A stretch of 64,000 nucleotides of DNA from JBPCPM01 sp050999155 (GCA_050999155.1 JBPCPM010000178.1:17934-81933), one strand, 5' to 3'. Shown: positions 33,786 through 43,183, counted from the first letter of the stretch. Numbers and translations are program-made. Notes: a model not told the origin generated them from the letters alone.

Positions 33786-35473
33786 CGCGGCTCCCGGGCG
33801 AGGTCCTCGACCCCGGCGGCCACCGCATCGAGGGCGATGGATGCGGTGGTGCCGTCGGCCCGGCGCTGGCCCTCGACCACGCCGTCGGCAAGGCCGCGCC
33901 TGCCGACTGTGAGCCGTACCGGGCAGCCCAGCAGCTCGGCGTCGGTGAACTTCTCGCCGGCCCCGGCCGCGCGGTCGTCGAGCAGGACCTCGTGGCCCTC
34001 CTCGCTCAGCTCTGCGTACAGGCGCTCGCTGGCCGCGGCTTCCTCGGATCCGGGCTTGCCGAGGGAGACGATGTGGACGTCCCACGGGGCGATTCCGGCC
34101 GGCCAGACGATGCCCTTCTCGTCAGCCATCTGCTCGATGGCCGCCGCGATCACGCGGGCCGGGCCGATCCCGTAGGAGGCCATGACGATCGGGTTCTCGG
34201 AGCCGTTCTCGTCGAGGTACGTCGCCCCGAGGGCGTCGGAGTAGCGTGACCCGAGCTTGAAGATGTTCGCGATCTCGATGGCCGGGATGATCTCGATGGG
34301 GTACCCGGCCTCGGTCTCGTCGCCCGGCTCGACCGACCGCAGGTCGGCGGGCTCGAAGGTGAAGTCGCGACCCGGCTGGACCCCGGTCAGATGGGCGTCG
34401 GGCCGGTTGGCGCCCGTGACGTAGCAGTGGACCTGGTCGACGGCCAGGTCGAGCACGACCGGCACCTCGGCGCCGACGGGTCCGACGAATCCGACGGGGC
34501 CGATCGCATCATCGATCTCCTCGGCGCCCGCGGGCCGTACCGCGCCCCCGAGCGCGGTGGCTGCCTTGATCTCGTTGAGCCGGTGATCACCCCGCACCAG
34601 GCACAGCACCAGGCCGCGGCCCTCGGCGACGAGCGGCACCGCCTTGAGCAGGGCCCCGGGCACCACCCCGAGGTGGCCCGCCACCTGCTCGACGGTGACC
34701 AGGCCGGGGGTGGAGACCTCGTCGGGCCGGGCGCGGAACTCGGCCGCCCCGCCGGGTGGTTGCGCAACGGCGCTCGCGACCTCGAGGTTCGCGGCGTAGC
34801 CGGGGGCAAGAGCGATCTCATCCTCGCCGGCCGCGCACGGCGCCATGTACTCGTGGGCTCCTGCGCCGCCCATCATCCCGACGTCGGCCTCGACGCGGTA
34901 CCACTGCACCCCGGCCCGGTCGAAGATCCGGTCGTAGGCGCCGATGGTCCGCTCGTAGGTCGCCTCCATGCCGGCGGTGTCTCGATCGAAGCTGTAGGCG
35001 TCTTTCATGATGAACTCGCGGGTGCGCAGGACCCCGGCACGCGGCCGGGCCTCGTCGCGGGCCTTGACCTGGAGCTGGTAGAGCATCAACGGCAGCTCGC
35101 GGTAGGACCGGACCTCCTGGGCGACGTGCCAGGTGACGGTCTCCTCGTGGGTCATGGCCAGGCAGTACTCGGTGCCCTTGCGGTCGGTGAGCTTGAAGAG
35201 CTCGGGGATGTCCCAGCGGCCGGTCGCCCGCCACGGATCGGCGGGCTGCAGGACGGGGAGCAGGGCCTCCTGGGCGCCGATGGCGTCCATCTCTTCGCGC
35301 AGGATGGCCTCGACGCGCCGGTGGGCCCGCCAGCCGGCGGGCAGGTAGCTCCACATTCCGGCGCCGAGCTGCCGGACCAGGCCGGCCCGCACCATGAGCT
35401 TGTGTGAGAGTGCCTGGGCGTCGGCGGGAGCGTCGCGCAGCGTGGGGAGGAACAGCTCGGACAGGCGGGCCAT
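33782..35473 (-). CDS. proS: prolyl-tRNA synthetase, bacterial type
   Basis: Charges tRNA-Pro. The 563-residue protein has class II motif 1 near 45-75 (PAGWRAHRRVEAILREEMD), motif 2 with TREFIMKDAYSFD, an INS (YbaK-like) editing domain at about 225-385 with the conserved Lys in GALLKAVPLV, motif 3 as ASYGIGPARVIAAAIEQ, and the anticodon-binding domain at the C-terminus. The editing insert marks the bacterial type. ATG 35473 has a TACGCT box six bases upstream, so the proS-pgsA transcript is predicted to be leaderless. Confidence 0.96.
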   Translation of the reverse strand: MARLSELFLPTLRDAPADAQALSHKLMVRAGLVRQLGAGMWSYLPAGWRAHRRVEAILREEMDAIGAQEALLPVLQPADPWRATGRWDIPELFKLTDRKGTEYCLAMTHEETVTWHVAQEVRSYRELPLMLYQLQVKARDEARPRAGVLRTREFIMKDAYSFDRDTAGMEATYERTIGAYDRIFDRAGVQWYRVEADVGMMGGAGAHEYMAPCAAGEDEIALAPGYAANLEVASAVAQPPGGAAEFRARPDEVSTPGLVTVEQVAGHLGVVPGALLKAVPLVAEGRGLVLCLVRGDHRLNEIKAATALGGAVRPAGAEEIDDAIGPVGFVGPVGAEVPVVLDLAVDQVHCYVTGANRPDAHLTGVQPGRDFTFEPADLRSVEPGDETEAGYPIEIIPAIEIANIFKLGSRYSDALGATYLDENGSENPIVMASYGIGPARVIAAAIEQMADEKGIVWPAGIAPWDVHIVSLGKPGSEEAAASERLYAELSEEGHEVLLDDRAAGAGEKFTDAELLGCPVRLTVGRRGLADGVVEGQRRADGTTASIALDAVAAGVEDLAREPR

Positions 35474-35479
35474 CGCGCG

Positions 35480-35485
35480 AGCGTA
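35480..35485 (-). promoter_or_regulatory. TACGCT -10 box of proS
   Basis: TANNNT hexamer six bases before ATG 35473 on the minus strand, in the 150-base gap that also serves the divergent glycosidase gene. Confidence 0.55.
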
Positions 35486-35623
35486 CCGAGTGGCGATGCG
35501 GCACCGTGCTCGCCTCCGACGGGGCGCTGCCCGCTGTCGCCGGGCGCCGGCGTCGGCCCTCGCCGGATCTGCCTCCGGCCGCGTCACAATGGGTCGCTCG
35601 CGCCGTCGGCGCTCGCTGTTTCC

Positions 35624-37192
35624 ATGCGACTTGTCCTGACCTCTCACCCCCTGATCGCCGTCTGGGCGCTGGCCGTCGTCTTGGTGGCCTGTGCGCCGCC
35701 GGCCCCCGCGTGGGCGTCCCGCGACCAGCTGTCGGTGATGATGGACGACGACCGCCTGCTCTACAGCACCGACGTCGATCGCACCAGCGCGCTCGACGAG
35801 ATGCGGGCACTCGGCGTTGACGCGGTCCGGCTGACGGTCAAGTGGGAGGTGCTCGCTCCCGTCCGGCACCCACGCGGCTTCGACGGTCGCGATCCCGACG
35901 ACTACCACCAGCAGATCCTCGACCGCTACGACCGGGCGGTCCGCGGGGCGATCGCACGCGGCATGGTGCCCTACCTCAACGTGACGTGGCCCGGCCCGTC
36001 CTGGGGCCACCGGCGGGCCTCCAGCGCCCGGCTGCGGGCCCTGGGCACCTACCGGCCCGACCGCGGGGAGTTCGGCCGGTTCGTGGAGATGCTCGGTCGT
36101 CGCTACAGCGGGTCCTGGCCCGACGCCAACGAGGGGGGCGCGGTGCTCCCGCGCGTTGACGTGTGGTCGATCGGCAACGAGCCCAACCAGGGCGGCTGGC
36201 TGACGCCCCAGTGGCGCCGCTCCCGGGGGCGGACCGTTCCCGCTTCACCCCAGCTGTACCGGGCGCTCTACACGACCTCGCATGCGTCCTTGCGCCGCAC
36301 CGGGCACGGCGGCGACCTCGTGATGCTCGGCGAGCTCGCGCCGCTGGGCCGCGACCGCCGCAACTCGACGGCACCGATCCGCCCCATCGAGTTCTTGCGC
36401 GAGGTGTTCTGCCTCGACAGCCGCTACCGGCCGTATCGGGGCGCCGACGCCCGGGCCCGGGGGTGCAGCACCCGCACAATGGCCCGGATCGCGACCTCCG
36501 GCTTGGCCTACCACCCCTACACCCGCGAGCACGGTCCGTCGTGGACGCCGCGCAACCGTGAGGAGGCGACGACGGGCAGCATCTCCCGGCTTACCCGGGC
36601 CCTGGACCGCATCGCCTCGCGAACGGGCAAGCTCGATCGCGGGCTGCCGGTGATGCTCACCGAGTTCGGGTACGAGACGAGCCCACCCGACCCGCACGTC
36701 GGCGTCTCGCTGGGCCGCCAGGCGGCCTGGATCAACCAGGCGACGTACATCGCCTGGCGCAACCCCCGTGTGCGCACCGTCGCCCAGTTCCTGCTGACCG
36801 ACTCCCCGCCCCGGCGCTCCGAACGGGCTGGGTCGCGGGCGTTCTGGGCCACCTACCAGAGCGGGCTGCTCGATTCCCGCGGCCGCCGCAAGCCCGCCTG
36901 GGCCGCCTACGCGCTGCCGGCCCACGTGACGCGCACGGCGCGCGGGATCCGGATCTGGGCGCAGCTACGCTTCCGTCCCAACGGAGTGCCTGTCCGGGCG
37001 GAAGTCCAGTTCCGTCGCCGCGATTCGCGATCCTGGCGCACGGTCATGGAACTTCGGTCCAACAGCGACAAGGGATTCGTCGCAGCAAGCACGAAATCAC
37101 CCGGGGTTGGGTCAATCCGTGTCGTCTGGCGCAACCCCGAGGGCACAGTGCGTGTTAGCAGTCGTGCTGTCGCGGTTCCCACCTCCCAGTGA
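35624..37192 (+). CDS. secreted clan GH-A glycoside hydrolase, paralogue 1
   Basis: A 522-residue exported protein with a signal peptide (about 1-31). The TIM-barrel domain has WSIGNEPNQGGWL near 182, giving the acid/base Glu after Asn, and MLTEFGYET near 345, giving the nucleophile Glu; both are the clan GH-A signature. A C-terminal beta domain (about 430-522) follows. It is homologous to the next two genes over its whole length, including the opening MMDDDRLLYSTD block. Substrate and GH family (GH5, GH39 or other) are not decidable. Compared with its paralogues it lacks the DEFP segment before the nucleophile. Confidence 0.75.
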   Translation: MRLVLTSHPLIAVWALAVVLVACAPPAPAWASRDQLSVMMDDDRLLYSTDVDRTSALDEMRALGVDAVRLTVKWEVLAPVRHPRGFDGRDPDDYHQQILDRYDRAVRGAIARGMVPYLNVTWPGPSWGHRRASSARLRALGTYRPDRGEFGRFVEMLGRRYSGSWPDANEGGAVLPRVDVWSIGNEPNQGGWLTPQWRRSRGRTVPASPQLYRALYTTSHASLRRTGHGGDLVMLGELAPLGRDRRNSTAPIRPIEFLREVFCLDSRYRPYRGADARARGCSTRTMARIATSGLAYHPYTREHGPSWTPRNREEATTGSISRLTRALDRIASRTGKLDRGLPVMLTEFGYETSPPDPHVGVSLGRQAAWINQATYIAWRNPRVRTVAQFLLTDSPPRRSERAGSRAFWATYQSGLLDSRGRRKPAWAAYALPAHVTRTARGIRIWAQLRFRPNGVPVRAEVQFRRRDSRSWRTVMELRSNSDKGFVAASTKSPGVGSIRVVWRNPEGTVRVSSRAVAVPTSQ

Positions 37193-37291
37193 CCTTCCGT
37201 CAGCCGTACCCAGGGACAGGATGCCCGTAGTACCGCCGTCTGACGTCGTAGTTCGGCGTCTCGTTCCCGCCCCAGACAAGGAGCAACTTTC

Positions 37292-38824
37292 GTGAAATCC
37301 CTTCGGATCTTCGTGCTGATCGCCCTGGCAACCCTCGCGTTGCCGGCGGCCGCGTCCGCGCGCAGCACCCAGGAAACGATCTTCCAGGACGACGCCGCCA
37401 TCCTGGCGTCCGACGAGGCCGGCCAGGAGGCGACACTGCTCGAGCTGCAGGCCCTTGGCGTGGACGCCGTGCGTGTCAACGTGATCTGGAAGCAGTACGT
37501 GCCGGGTACCGGCAACGAGTCGAGCCGTCCCTCGGGCGACCCCAGGGATCCGAGCTGGTACCCCGAGGCCAAGTGGGCCCGGCTCGACCGCTTCGTCCAG
37601 CGCGCTACCGCCCTGCGCATGCAGGTGCTGTTCAGCCCGGCTGCGGCGGCGGAGACAGCCTCCAGCAGCCGCCTGGGCCTGCCCAAGTGGGCCCGGAACC
37701 GCGACGGCTCGCCCAAGGACGTCGAGTTCGAGCGATACGTGCACGCCTTGGCCAAGCGCTACAACGGCACGTACCGGGGGGCCGACGGCACCCTTCTGCC
37801 TCGCGTCCGCCGCTGGTCGGTCTGGAACGAGCCGAACCAGGGCGGCTGGTTGCAGCCCCAGTGGAAGAAGGTCAAGGGCCGCAACATCGCCTACTCGCCG
37901 GTGACCTACCGCAAGCTGTTTACCCGTGCCCGCAAGTCGCTGCGCCGGACCAGCGGTCATTCCTCGTCGGCCATCTACGCCGGCGAGCTCGCCCCGATCG
38001 GGCGTGAGGGCTCGCGGCGCACCAAGACGAGCCCCATCTCACCGGGGCTGTTCCTCCGGGAGATGACCTGCCTGGACAGCCGCTACCGGGCCTACCGGGG
38101 CGGCGACAAGAGCAGGCGGTCGAACTGCTCCGGGGCCAAGTTCACGACCAACGGTCTGGCCATCCACCCCTACACCAAGGGCAACCGGACCAACGCCACG
38201 ACCAAGCACGGGCGTGACGAGTTCCCGACGGGCGACCTCAGGGGCCTGACCCGGATGCTGGATCGGATCGCGCGCACGCGTCGCCTTCCGAAGCGCCTGC
38301 GGGTCTACAACACCGAGTTCGGCTTCCAGACGAACCCGCCCGACAAGCCCGCGGGAGTGAGCCCGTCCCGTCAGGCCCAGTACGAGAACGAGGCGGAGTA
38401 CATCCACTACCGCAACTCCCGCGTCTTCTCGTTCAACCACTACCTGATGTACGACGACCGCTGTGGCGGATCGCGCTGTGGCGGCTTCCAGACGGGCTTG
38501 CGCTACTACCAGGCCGAGTCGCGTCGCGGCGCCTTCAAGCCGGCATACGAAGCCTTCCGGATGCCGATCGTGGTCACGAGCACGAGCAGGACGACCCGGA
38601 TGCGCGTATGGGGCGCGGCCCTGGGCCGCGGCCGCCGCGATGTGTGGATCTACAACCTCTCCACGAAGAAGGTGGTCAAGAAGCTGTCCGCGTCGAAGAC
38701 CAGCCGGCGTGGCTACTTCAACGTCACGGTTTCCGGGAAGCGGAACCACCGGTTCCAGCTCATCGACCCGACGACGAAGACCACCAGCCGCAGCGCCCGG
38801 CGCTCGAGCAGCAAGGTTCGGTAG
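37292..38824 (+). CDS. secreted clan GH-A glycoside hydrolase, paralogue 2
   Basis: A 510-residue exported protein: signal peptide about 1-23, catalytic barrel with WSVWNEPNQGGWLQPQWKK near 172 (acid/base) and VYNTEFGFQTNPPDKP near 335 (nucleophile). The last 70 residues are rich in Lys, Arg and Ser, possibly wall-binding. A loop holds RCGGSRCGG, a likely disulfide not found in paralogue 1. GTG 37292 follows a good AAGGAG site. A strong terminator lies 15 bases after the stop codon, so it is not obligatorily co-transcribed with paralogue 3. Confidence 0.75.
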   Translation: MKSLRIFVLIALATLALPAAASARSTQETIFQDDAAILASDEAGQEATLLELQALGVDAVRVNVIWKQYVPGTGNESSRPSGDPRDPSWYPEAKWARLDRFVQRATALRMQVLFSPAAAAETASSSRLGLPKWARNRDGSPKDVEFERYVHALAKRYNGTYRGADGTLLPRVRRWSVWNEPNQGGWLQPQWKKVKGRNIAYSPVTYRKLFTRARKSLRRTSGHSSSAIYAGELAPIGREGSRRTKTSPISPGLFLREMTCLDSRYRAYRGGDKSRRSNCSGAKFTTNGLAIHPYTKGNRTNATTKHGRDEFPTGDLRGLTRMLDRIARTRRLPKRLRVYNTEFGFQTNPPDKPAGVSPSRQAQYENEAEYIHYRNSRVFSFNHYLMYDDRCGGSRCGGFQTGLRYYQAESRRGAFKPAYEAFRMPIVVTSTSRTTRMRVWGAALGRGRRDVWIYNLSTKKVVKKLSASKTSRRGYFNVTVSGKRNHRFQLIDPTTKTTSRSARRSSSKVR

Positions 38825-38838
38825 CCGGCCCGTACTGC

Positions 38839-38869
38839 GCTCCGGCCGCGACTTTCTCGCGGCCGGAGC
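38839..38869 (+). terminator. intrinsic terminator after glycosidase paralogue 2
   Basis: Perfect 13-base arms GCTCCGGCCGCGA (38839-38851) and TCGCGGCCGGAGC (38857-38869) around the loop CTTTC, followed by GTTTGT. One of the clearest terminators in the window. Confidence 0.85.
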
Positions 38870-38924
38870 GTTTGTACCTGGGTGAGACAGCCCGTCCAGA
38901 GGCGGCCGCCACACTCCCACCTGC

Positions 38925-40391
38925 ATGCTGCGATCCATCCCACACCTGCTCCGCCCACCGGCCGGTCTCCTGGCGTTGATCGTGTGCGCCACGGCGTTCG
39001 CCCTTGCCCTCCCGGCAGCGGCCCAGGCCTCCCGTGGACAGGTGTCGATCATGCAAGACGACCGCCTGGTCTACAACGACGCGACGCGCAGCTCCACCCT
39101 CGACACCATGCGCGGTCTCGGTGCCGACTGGGTGCGCGTCAACGTCATGTGGAACCGCTTCGCGCCGGGAGCGAGCTCCAAGCGCCGGCCGGCGTTCGCG
39201 GAGACAGACTCCAACGCCTACTCCCGGGGCCAGATGGAGCTGCTCGACCGGATCGTCATCGCCATCAGGGCCCGGGGCATGGAGCCGCTGCTGACGCCAA
39301 CGGCTCCGGCTCCACTGTGGGCGAGCGCCGGTGGCCGCGGCCCCGTCTACAAGCCCAGCCCCACGCGGTTCGGTCGCTTCGTGCAGGCACTCGGCGAGCG
39401 CTACAACGGCCGGTTCACCCCGGCCGGCGGCAGCTCCGCGCTTCCCCGTGTTCGGCGGTGGTCGATCTACAACGAGCCGAACCAGCCCGGGTGGCTGCAG
39501 CCGCAGTACAGCGCCGGGCGGCCCTACGCCCCCCACCTGTACCGCAAGATCTACGTCGCCTCCGAGGCGGCCCTGCGGCGAACGGGCCACCGGACCAGCA
39601 GGATCCTCATCGGCGAGACCGCTCCGCTCGGGGACCGGCGCCGCTACAGCCGGTCGAAGATGCAGCCGGGCCGGTTCATCTCGGAGCTGTTCTGCCTGGG
39701 ATCCCGGGACCGGGCATGCCGCAGCCCGCGCACGATCCGCACGTCGGGCTTCGCGCACCATCCCTACGCAAAGTTCCGCAACGACACGCCGCGGACGCGA
39801 GGCAGTCGGGACGAGTTTCCCTTCGGCGACCTTCGAGGACTCACCCGCCTGCTGGACAGAGCCGGGCGGGCGCACCGGGTTCGCCGTGGGCTTTCGGTCT
39901 ACAACACCGAGTACGGGTGGCAGACCAATCCCCCCGACCGCCTTTTCGGCGTCAGCCAGTCGCGGCAGGCCCGCTACCTCAACGAATCCGAGTTCAGCTC
40001 GTACCTCATGGGCCGTGTCAAGTCCTACGGCCAGTACCTCCTGCGCGACGATCCCGACACCGACGGGTTCCAGACCGGGTTGGTCGAGATCGACGGTGAT
40101 GCGAAGCCGGCCCTCGACGCGTTCCGCACCGCCCTGCGCCTCGGGCTCCGCCAAGGACGGATCACGGTGTGGGGCCACCTGCGCCCCGAGAGCAGCGGGA
40201 CGGTGGTCGAGCTCGAGCACGCGAAGACCAGCCGCGATCCGTGGCGCAGGTCGGGAGGCCGGCTGAAGACCGACGGCCGCGGATACATCGGGACCCGCCG
40301 CAACTACCGCTCGGGCCGCTGGCGCCTGGTCTGGACCGACGCTTCGGGCGCCACGCGGACGAGCCGCGTGGCATCCAGCCCCCGCCGCTAG
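38925..40391 (+). CDS. secreted clan GH-A glycoside hydrolase, paralogue 3
   Basis: A 488-residue exported protein: signal peptide about 1-35, then QVSIMQDDRLVYND, the barrel with WSIYNEPNQPGWLQPQY near 182 (acid/base Glu) and VYNTEYGWQTNPPDR near 325 (nucleophile Glu), and a C-terminal beta domain from about 400. It shares RDEFPFGDLRGLTRLLDR with paralogue 2 more closely than with paralogue 1. Its ATG lies 55 bases after the terminator. clpP follows 18 bases downstream but has its own promoter box. Confidence 0.75.
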   Translation: MLRSIPHLLRPPAGLLALIVCATAFALALPAAAQASRGQVSIMQDDRLVYNDATRSSTLDTMRGLGADWVRVNVMWNRFAPGASSKRRPAFAETDSNAYSRGQMELLDRIVIAIRARGMEPLLTPTAPAPLWASAGGRGPVYKPSPTRFGRFVQALGERYNGRFTPAGGSSALPRVRRWSIYNEPNQPGWLQPQYSAGRPYAPHLYRKIYVASEAALRRTGHRTSRILIGETAPLGDRRRYSRSKMQPGRFISELFCLGSRDRACRSPRTIRTSGFAHHPYAKFRNDTPRTRGSRDEFPFGDLRGLTRLLDRAGRAHRVRRGLSVYNTEYGWQTNPPDRLFGVSQSRQARYLNESEFSSYLMGRVKSYGQYLLRDDPDTDGFQTGLVEIDGDAKPALDAFRTALRLGLRQGRITVWGHLRPESSGTVVELEHAKTSRDPWRRSGGRLKTDGRGYIGTRRNYRSGRWRLVWTDASGATRTSRVASSPRR

Positions 40392-40397
40392 CTCCGT

Positions 40398-40403
40398 TAG
40401 ATT
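40398..40403 (+). promoter_or_regulatory. TAGATT -10 box of clpP
   Basis: TANNNT hexamer six bases before ATG 40410; gives clpP a promoter independent of the glycosidase gene. Confidence 0.6.
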
Positions 40404-40409
40404 GCTGGG

Positions 40410-40997
40410 ATGAGTCCCCTCGTGCCCACCGTCATCGAGCAATCCTCCCGCGGGGAGCGCTCGTTCGACATCTACTCCCGGCTGCTCAACGAGCGGATCG
40501 TGTTCCTGGGCAGCCCGGTCACCGACGACGTCGCGAACCTCGTGGTCGCCCAGCTGCTGCACCTGGAGTCGGAAGATCCCGACAAGGACATCTCCCTGTA
40601 CATCAACAGTCCCGGCGGCTCGGTGTACTCGGGCATGGCGATCTACGACACCATGCAGTTCATCAAGCCCGACGTGCGCACGGTGTGCGTCGGGGTCGCC
40701 ATGAGCATGGGACAGTTCCTGCTCACCGGCGGTGCGGCCGGGAAGCGCTCGGCGCTGCCCAACTGCCGCATCCTCATCCACCAGCCATCGATGGAACGGC
40801 TCGGCGGACAGGCCTCGGACATCGACATCCATGCCCGCGAGCTGATCCGGCTTCGCGAACGGCTGGAGCAGCTCGAGGCCGACCATACCGGGCAGACGGT
40901 CGAACAGATCCATGAGGACATGGACCGTGACCGGTTCTTCACCGCCGAGCAGGCCGTCGAGTATGGCCTGATCGACAGCGTCCTCGGCGAGCACTGA
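40410..40997 (+). CDS. clpP: ATP-dependent Clp protease proteolytic subunit
   Basis: Serine peptidase ring subunit that works with ClpX or ClpC AAA+ unfoldases. The 195 residues contain [18 protein letters not shown], the nucleophile Ser99 in GVAMSMG (Met replaces the usual Ala before Ser), His124 in RILIHQPS, and the catalytic Asp in the MDRDRF segment. [10 protein letters not shown] is also typical. Only one clpP copy lies here; many actinobacteria have two. clpX or tig are not adjacent, unlike the common arrangement. Confidence 0.95.
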   Translation: MSPLVPTVIEQSSRGERSFDIYSRLLNERIVFLGSPVTDDVANLVVAQLLHLESEDPDKDISLYINSPGGSVYSGMAIYDTMQFIKPDVRTVCVGVAMSMGQFLLTGGAAGKRSALPNCRILIHQPSMERLGGQASDIDIHARELIRLRERLEQLEADHTGQTVEQIHEDMDRDRFFTAEQAVEYGLIDSVLGEH

Positions 40998-41031
40998 GCC
41001 CGCGCCCGGCTGACGGGCCTTCCAGCAGCTC

Positions 41032-41331
41032 TTAGCTGCCGATCGCGCGCAGGCGGTTGGCGATGAACGAGCCGACCACCAGGTAGACGATCGCGGCGAG
41101 CGCCCAGTTGAGCAGAGTCGTCTGATCGCGGTCGTCGAGCTCGAACAGGCCCTGGAACGGCGAGGTCAGGAAGTCGCCGACGCTGCGAAAGGCGCTGACG
41201 ACGGCGTCGAGCACACCGTTGGACGGGTCGAGGTCCAGCAGCTCGAAGGTCAGCCCGATCCCGATGAGCGCGGCCACGATCACCGCGAGAAGGGCGATGA
41301 TCGCTCCGACGAGGTTCAGTGGCGACCGCAT
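41032..41331 (-). CDS. small two-helix membrane protein
   Basis: A 99-residue protein beginning at ATG 41331, chosen over GTG 41364 because TACGGT lies six bases upstream of the ATG. Two hydrophobic helices: about 7-28 (VGAIIALLAVIVAALIGIGL) and about 75-95 (LNWALAAIVYLVVGSFIANR), joined by an acidic segment with FQGLFELDDRDQ. I do not recognise the family. The last gene of the minus-strand housekeeping series; a GTTC-N3-GAAC motif lies in the gap before it. Confidence 0.6.
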   Translation of the reverse strand: MRSPLNLVGAIIALLAVIVAALIGIGLTFELLDLDPSNGVLDAVVSAFRSVGDFLTSPFQGLFELDDRDQTTLLNWALAAIVYLVVGSFIANRLRAIGS

Positions 41332-41337
41332 GACCCA

Positions 41338-41343
41338 ACCGTA
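41338..41343 (-). promoter_or_regulatory. TACGGT -10 box
   Basis: TANNNT hexamer six bases before ATG 41331 on the minus strand; decides the start of the small membrane protein. Confidence 0.5.
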
Positions 41344-41439
41344 TGCCCTTCCAGCCGCCGACACGACCGTACCCCACCCTTGGCGCTCGCTGTGGGATTC
41401 CGCCGCGCCCTGGCGCGGGAATCGTTCACCGAACGTGGC

Positions 41440-42825
41440 TCAGGCGCGGGTGAAGCGGCGGCCTGTGGTGGGTGACGCCTGCTCGTCGAGCCGGACACGC
41501 TCCTTGGCGTCATCGGCGCTCGGCAGCGGGGTCCGTTCCGCCTCGTCGGCCGGGGAACCACTGCCACCGTCGGTCTCGTCGTCCGCGGCGTTGCCAGGGC
41601 CCGACAGTGCGTCGATGACCGCCTGCGCCTCGTCGCCGTCTTCGGCGCGCGCGGCCTCGGCCTCGAGCTTGGCCAGCCGCTCGGGGGTCAGCTCGCCGGC
41701 GTTCTCTTCCTCGATGCGTTCCAGCCAGGCGGCGCCCTCGGCGGCCTCCCCGGCGTCGACATCGACCGTGCCCTGTTCCAGGGAGCGGTCGATCTCCTCG
41801 AACAGGGCGTCGACGAGGCGATCCTGGGGCACCTTGCGCAGTGGCTTGCCGCCGGCGAAGATCAGGCCCTCGTTCTTGGCGCCGGTGATGCCGAAGTCGG
41901 CCGACGATGCCTCGCCGATGCCGTTGACGGCGCATCCGAGCACGGCGACCTCGACGGGCTCGGCGTAGGCCTCCAGGCGCTGTTCGATCTCGGCGACGAC
42001 CGTGTCCATGTCGAACTGCAGGCGGCCGCAGGTCGGGCAGGCGATGAGGACCGGTCCACGCTCGCGGAGCTTCAGTGCCTTGAGGATCTCCCAGCCGACC
42101 TTGACCTCCTCCTCGGCGTGGAAGGTCGAGAGGCTGATGCGGATGGTGTCGCCCACCCCGTCGGCGAGCAAGGTGCCGAGCCCGACCGCCGACTTCAACG
42201 AGCCCGACCACTTGGTGCCGGCCTCGGTGATGCCGAGGTGGATCGGGTAGGGGATCCTCTGGGCCAGCAGCCGGTTGGAGGCGATCGTGTTCGGGACGTT
42301 GGTCGACTTGATCGACACCTTGAAGTCCCGGAAGTCCAGCGACTCCATCAGCTCGACGAACTCGACGGCGGCCGTGACGAGCGCCTCGACGGGCTTCTCG
42401 CGCTCCAGCGCGTGCAGATGGCGCGGCAGCGACCCGGAGTTGACACCGATCCGCATCGGCACGCCGGCGGCGCGCGCCTTGTCGGCGACCTGGGAGACCT
42501 TGTCGGGACCCCCGATGTTGCCGGGGTTGAGGCGGATGCAGTGGGCCCCGGCCTCGATGGCCTTGATGGCCAGCGTGTAGTTGAAGTGGATGTCGGCGAT
42601 GATCGGGATCGGCGACTCGGTCACGAGCGTCGCGAGGGCCTTGGCGTCCTCGTCGCGCGGCACGGCGCAGCGGATCAGATCGGCGCCCGCCTCGACGGCG
42701 CGGTGGATCTGGGCGAGGGTCTCGTCGAGGTTCGCCGTCTCGGTCTTGGTCATCGTCTGCACGGCGACGGGTGCGCCGCCCCCGATCGGGACGCCGCCGA
42801 CGGTGATCTGTCGCTCGGAAGCCAT
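41440..42825 (-). CDS. ispG: 4-hydroxy-3-methylbut-2-enyl diphosphate synthase, with long C-terminal tail
   Basis: Penultimate enzyme of the MEP isoprenoid pathway, using a 4Fe-4S cluster. The 461-residue protein has the TIM barrel (PIIADIHFNYTLAIKAIEAG, IRLNPGNIG) and the cluster domain with ACPTCGR, then GCAVNGIGE and the conserved Glu. A charged, Ala/Glu-rich extension of about 100 residues follows the catalytic part and is absent from most IspG. ATG 42825 is preceded by TACCCT six bases upstream; the GTG two codons earlier is less likely. dxr lies about 3.4 kb upstream in the same series. Confidence 0.95.
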   Translation of the reverse strand: MASERQITVGGVPIGGGAPVAVQTMTKTETANLDETLAQIHRAVEAGADLIRCAVPRDEDAKALATLVTESPIPIIADIHFNYTLAIKAIEAGAHCIRLNPGNIGGPDKVSQVADKARAAGVPMRIGVNSGSLPRHLHALEREKPVEALVTAAVEFVELMESLDFRDFKVSIKSTNVPNTIASNRLLAQRIPYPIHLGITEAGTKWSGSLKSAVGLGTLLADGVGDTIRISLSTFHAEEEVKVGWEILKALKLRERGPVLIACPTCGRLQFDMDTVVAEIEQRLEAYAEPVEVAVLGCAVNGIGEASSADFGITGAKNEGLIFAGGKPLRKVPQDRLVDALFEEIDRSLEQGTVDVDAGEAAEGAAWLERIEEENAGELTPERLAKLEAEAARAEDGDEAQAVIDALSGPGNAADDETDGGSGSPADEAERTPLPSADDAKERVRLDEQASPTTGRRFTRA

Positions 42826-42831
42826 GGCCAC

Positions 42832-42837
42832 AGGGTA
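42832..42837 (-). promoter_or_regulatory. TACCCT -10 box of ispG
   Basis: Six bases before ATG 42825 on the minus strand. The same TACCCT-GTGGC spacing occurs before the SCP2-like gene at 4690. Confidence 0.55.
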
Positions 42838-42891
42838 CCCGGGCCCCCGGCCCGGTCAGGTGCCCGCCCGGTCTGGCCCCGTCGGGCGCTC

Positions 42892-43173
42892 TCAGCCGCG
42901 CAGGATGCGCAGGCCGCCGCGCAGGATCATGTACGCGATCCACAGCCAGGTGAGAGCGGCGGCGCCGATGGCGATCACGGCGGCGGCGCTATCGGGCCAC
43001 CTGACCCCGTCGATGTCGCCGATCGTCAGGGGGAAGCTGATGTCGGCGCCTACGGCACCGAAGAACCCGATGACTAGGACGTACGCACCGTAGAGAGCGA
43101 TGAGCCCGAACAGCAGGACAGGCAATCCTCCGGCGAGGCGGAGTCCGCGGCTGGTGTGTCCTCCTTGGCCCAT
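42892..43173 (-). CDS. small two-helix membrane protein
   Basis: A 93-residue protein from ATG 43173, with a TAGATT box ten bases upstream. Two membrane helices (about 14-40, GLPVLLFGLIALYGAYVLVI; about 62-84, AAVIAIGAAALTWLWIAYMI) flank a short external loop, ISFPLTIGDIDGVRW, that may be beta. It lies between fadD and ispG. Family not recognised; the start is moderately certain. Confidence 0.6.
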   Translation of the reverse strand: MGQGGHTSRGLRLAGGLPVLLFGLIALYGAYVLVIGFFGAVGADISFPLTIGDIDGVRWPDSAAAVIAIGAAALTWLWIAYMILRGGLRILRG

Positions 43174-43183
43174 TGCGCAGCGA

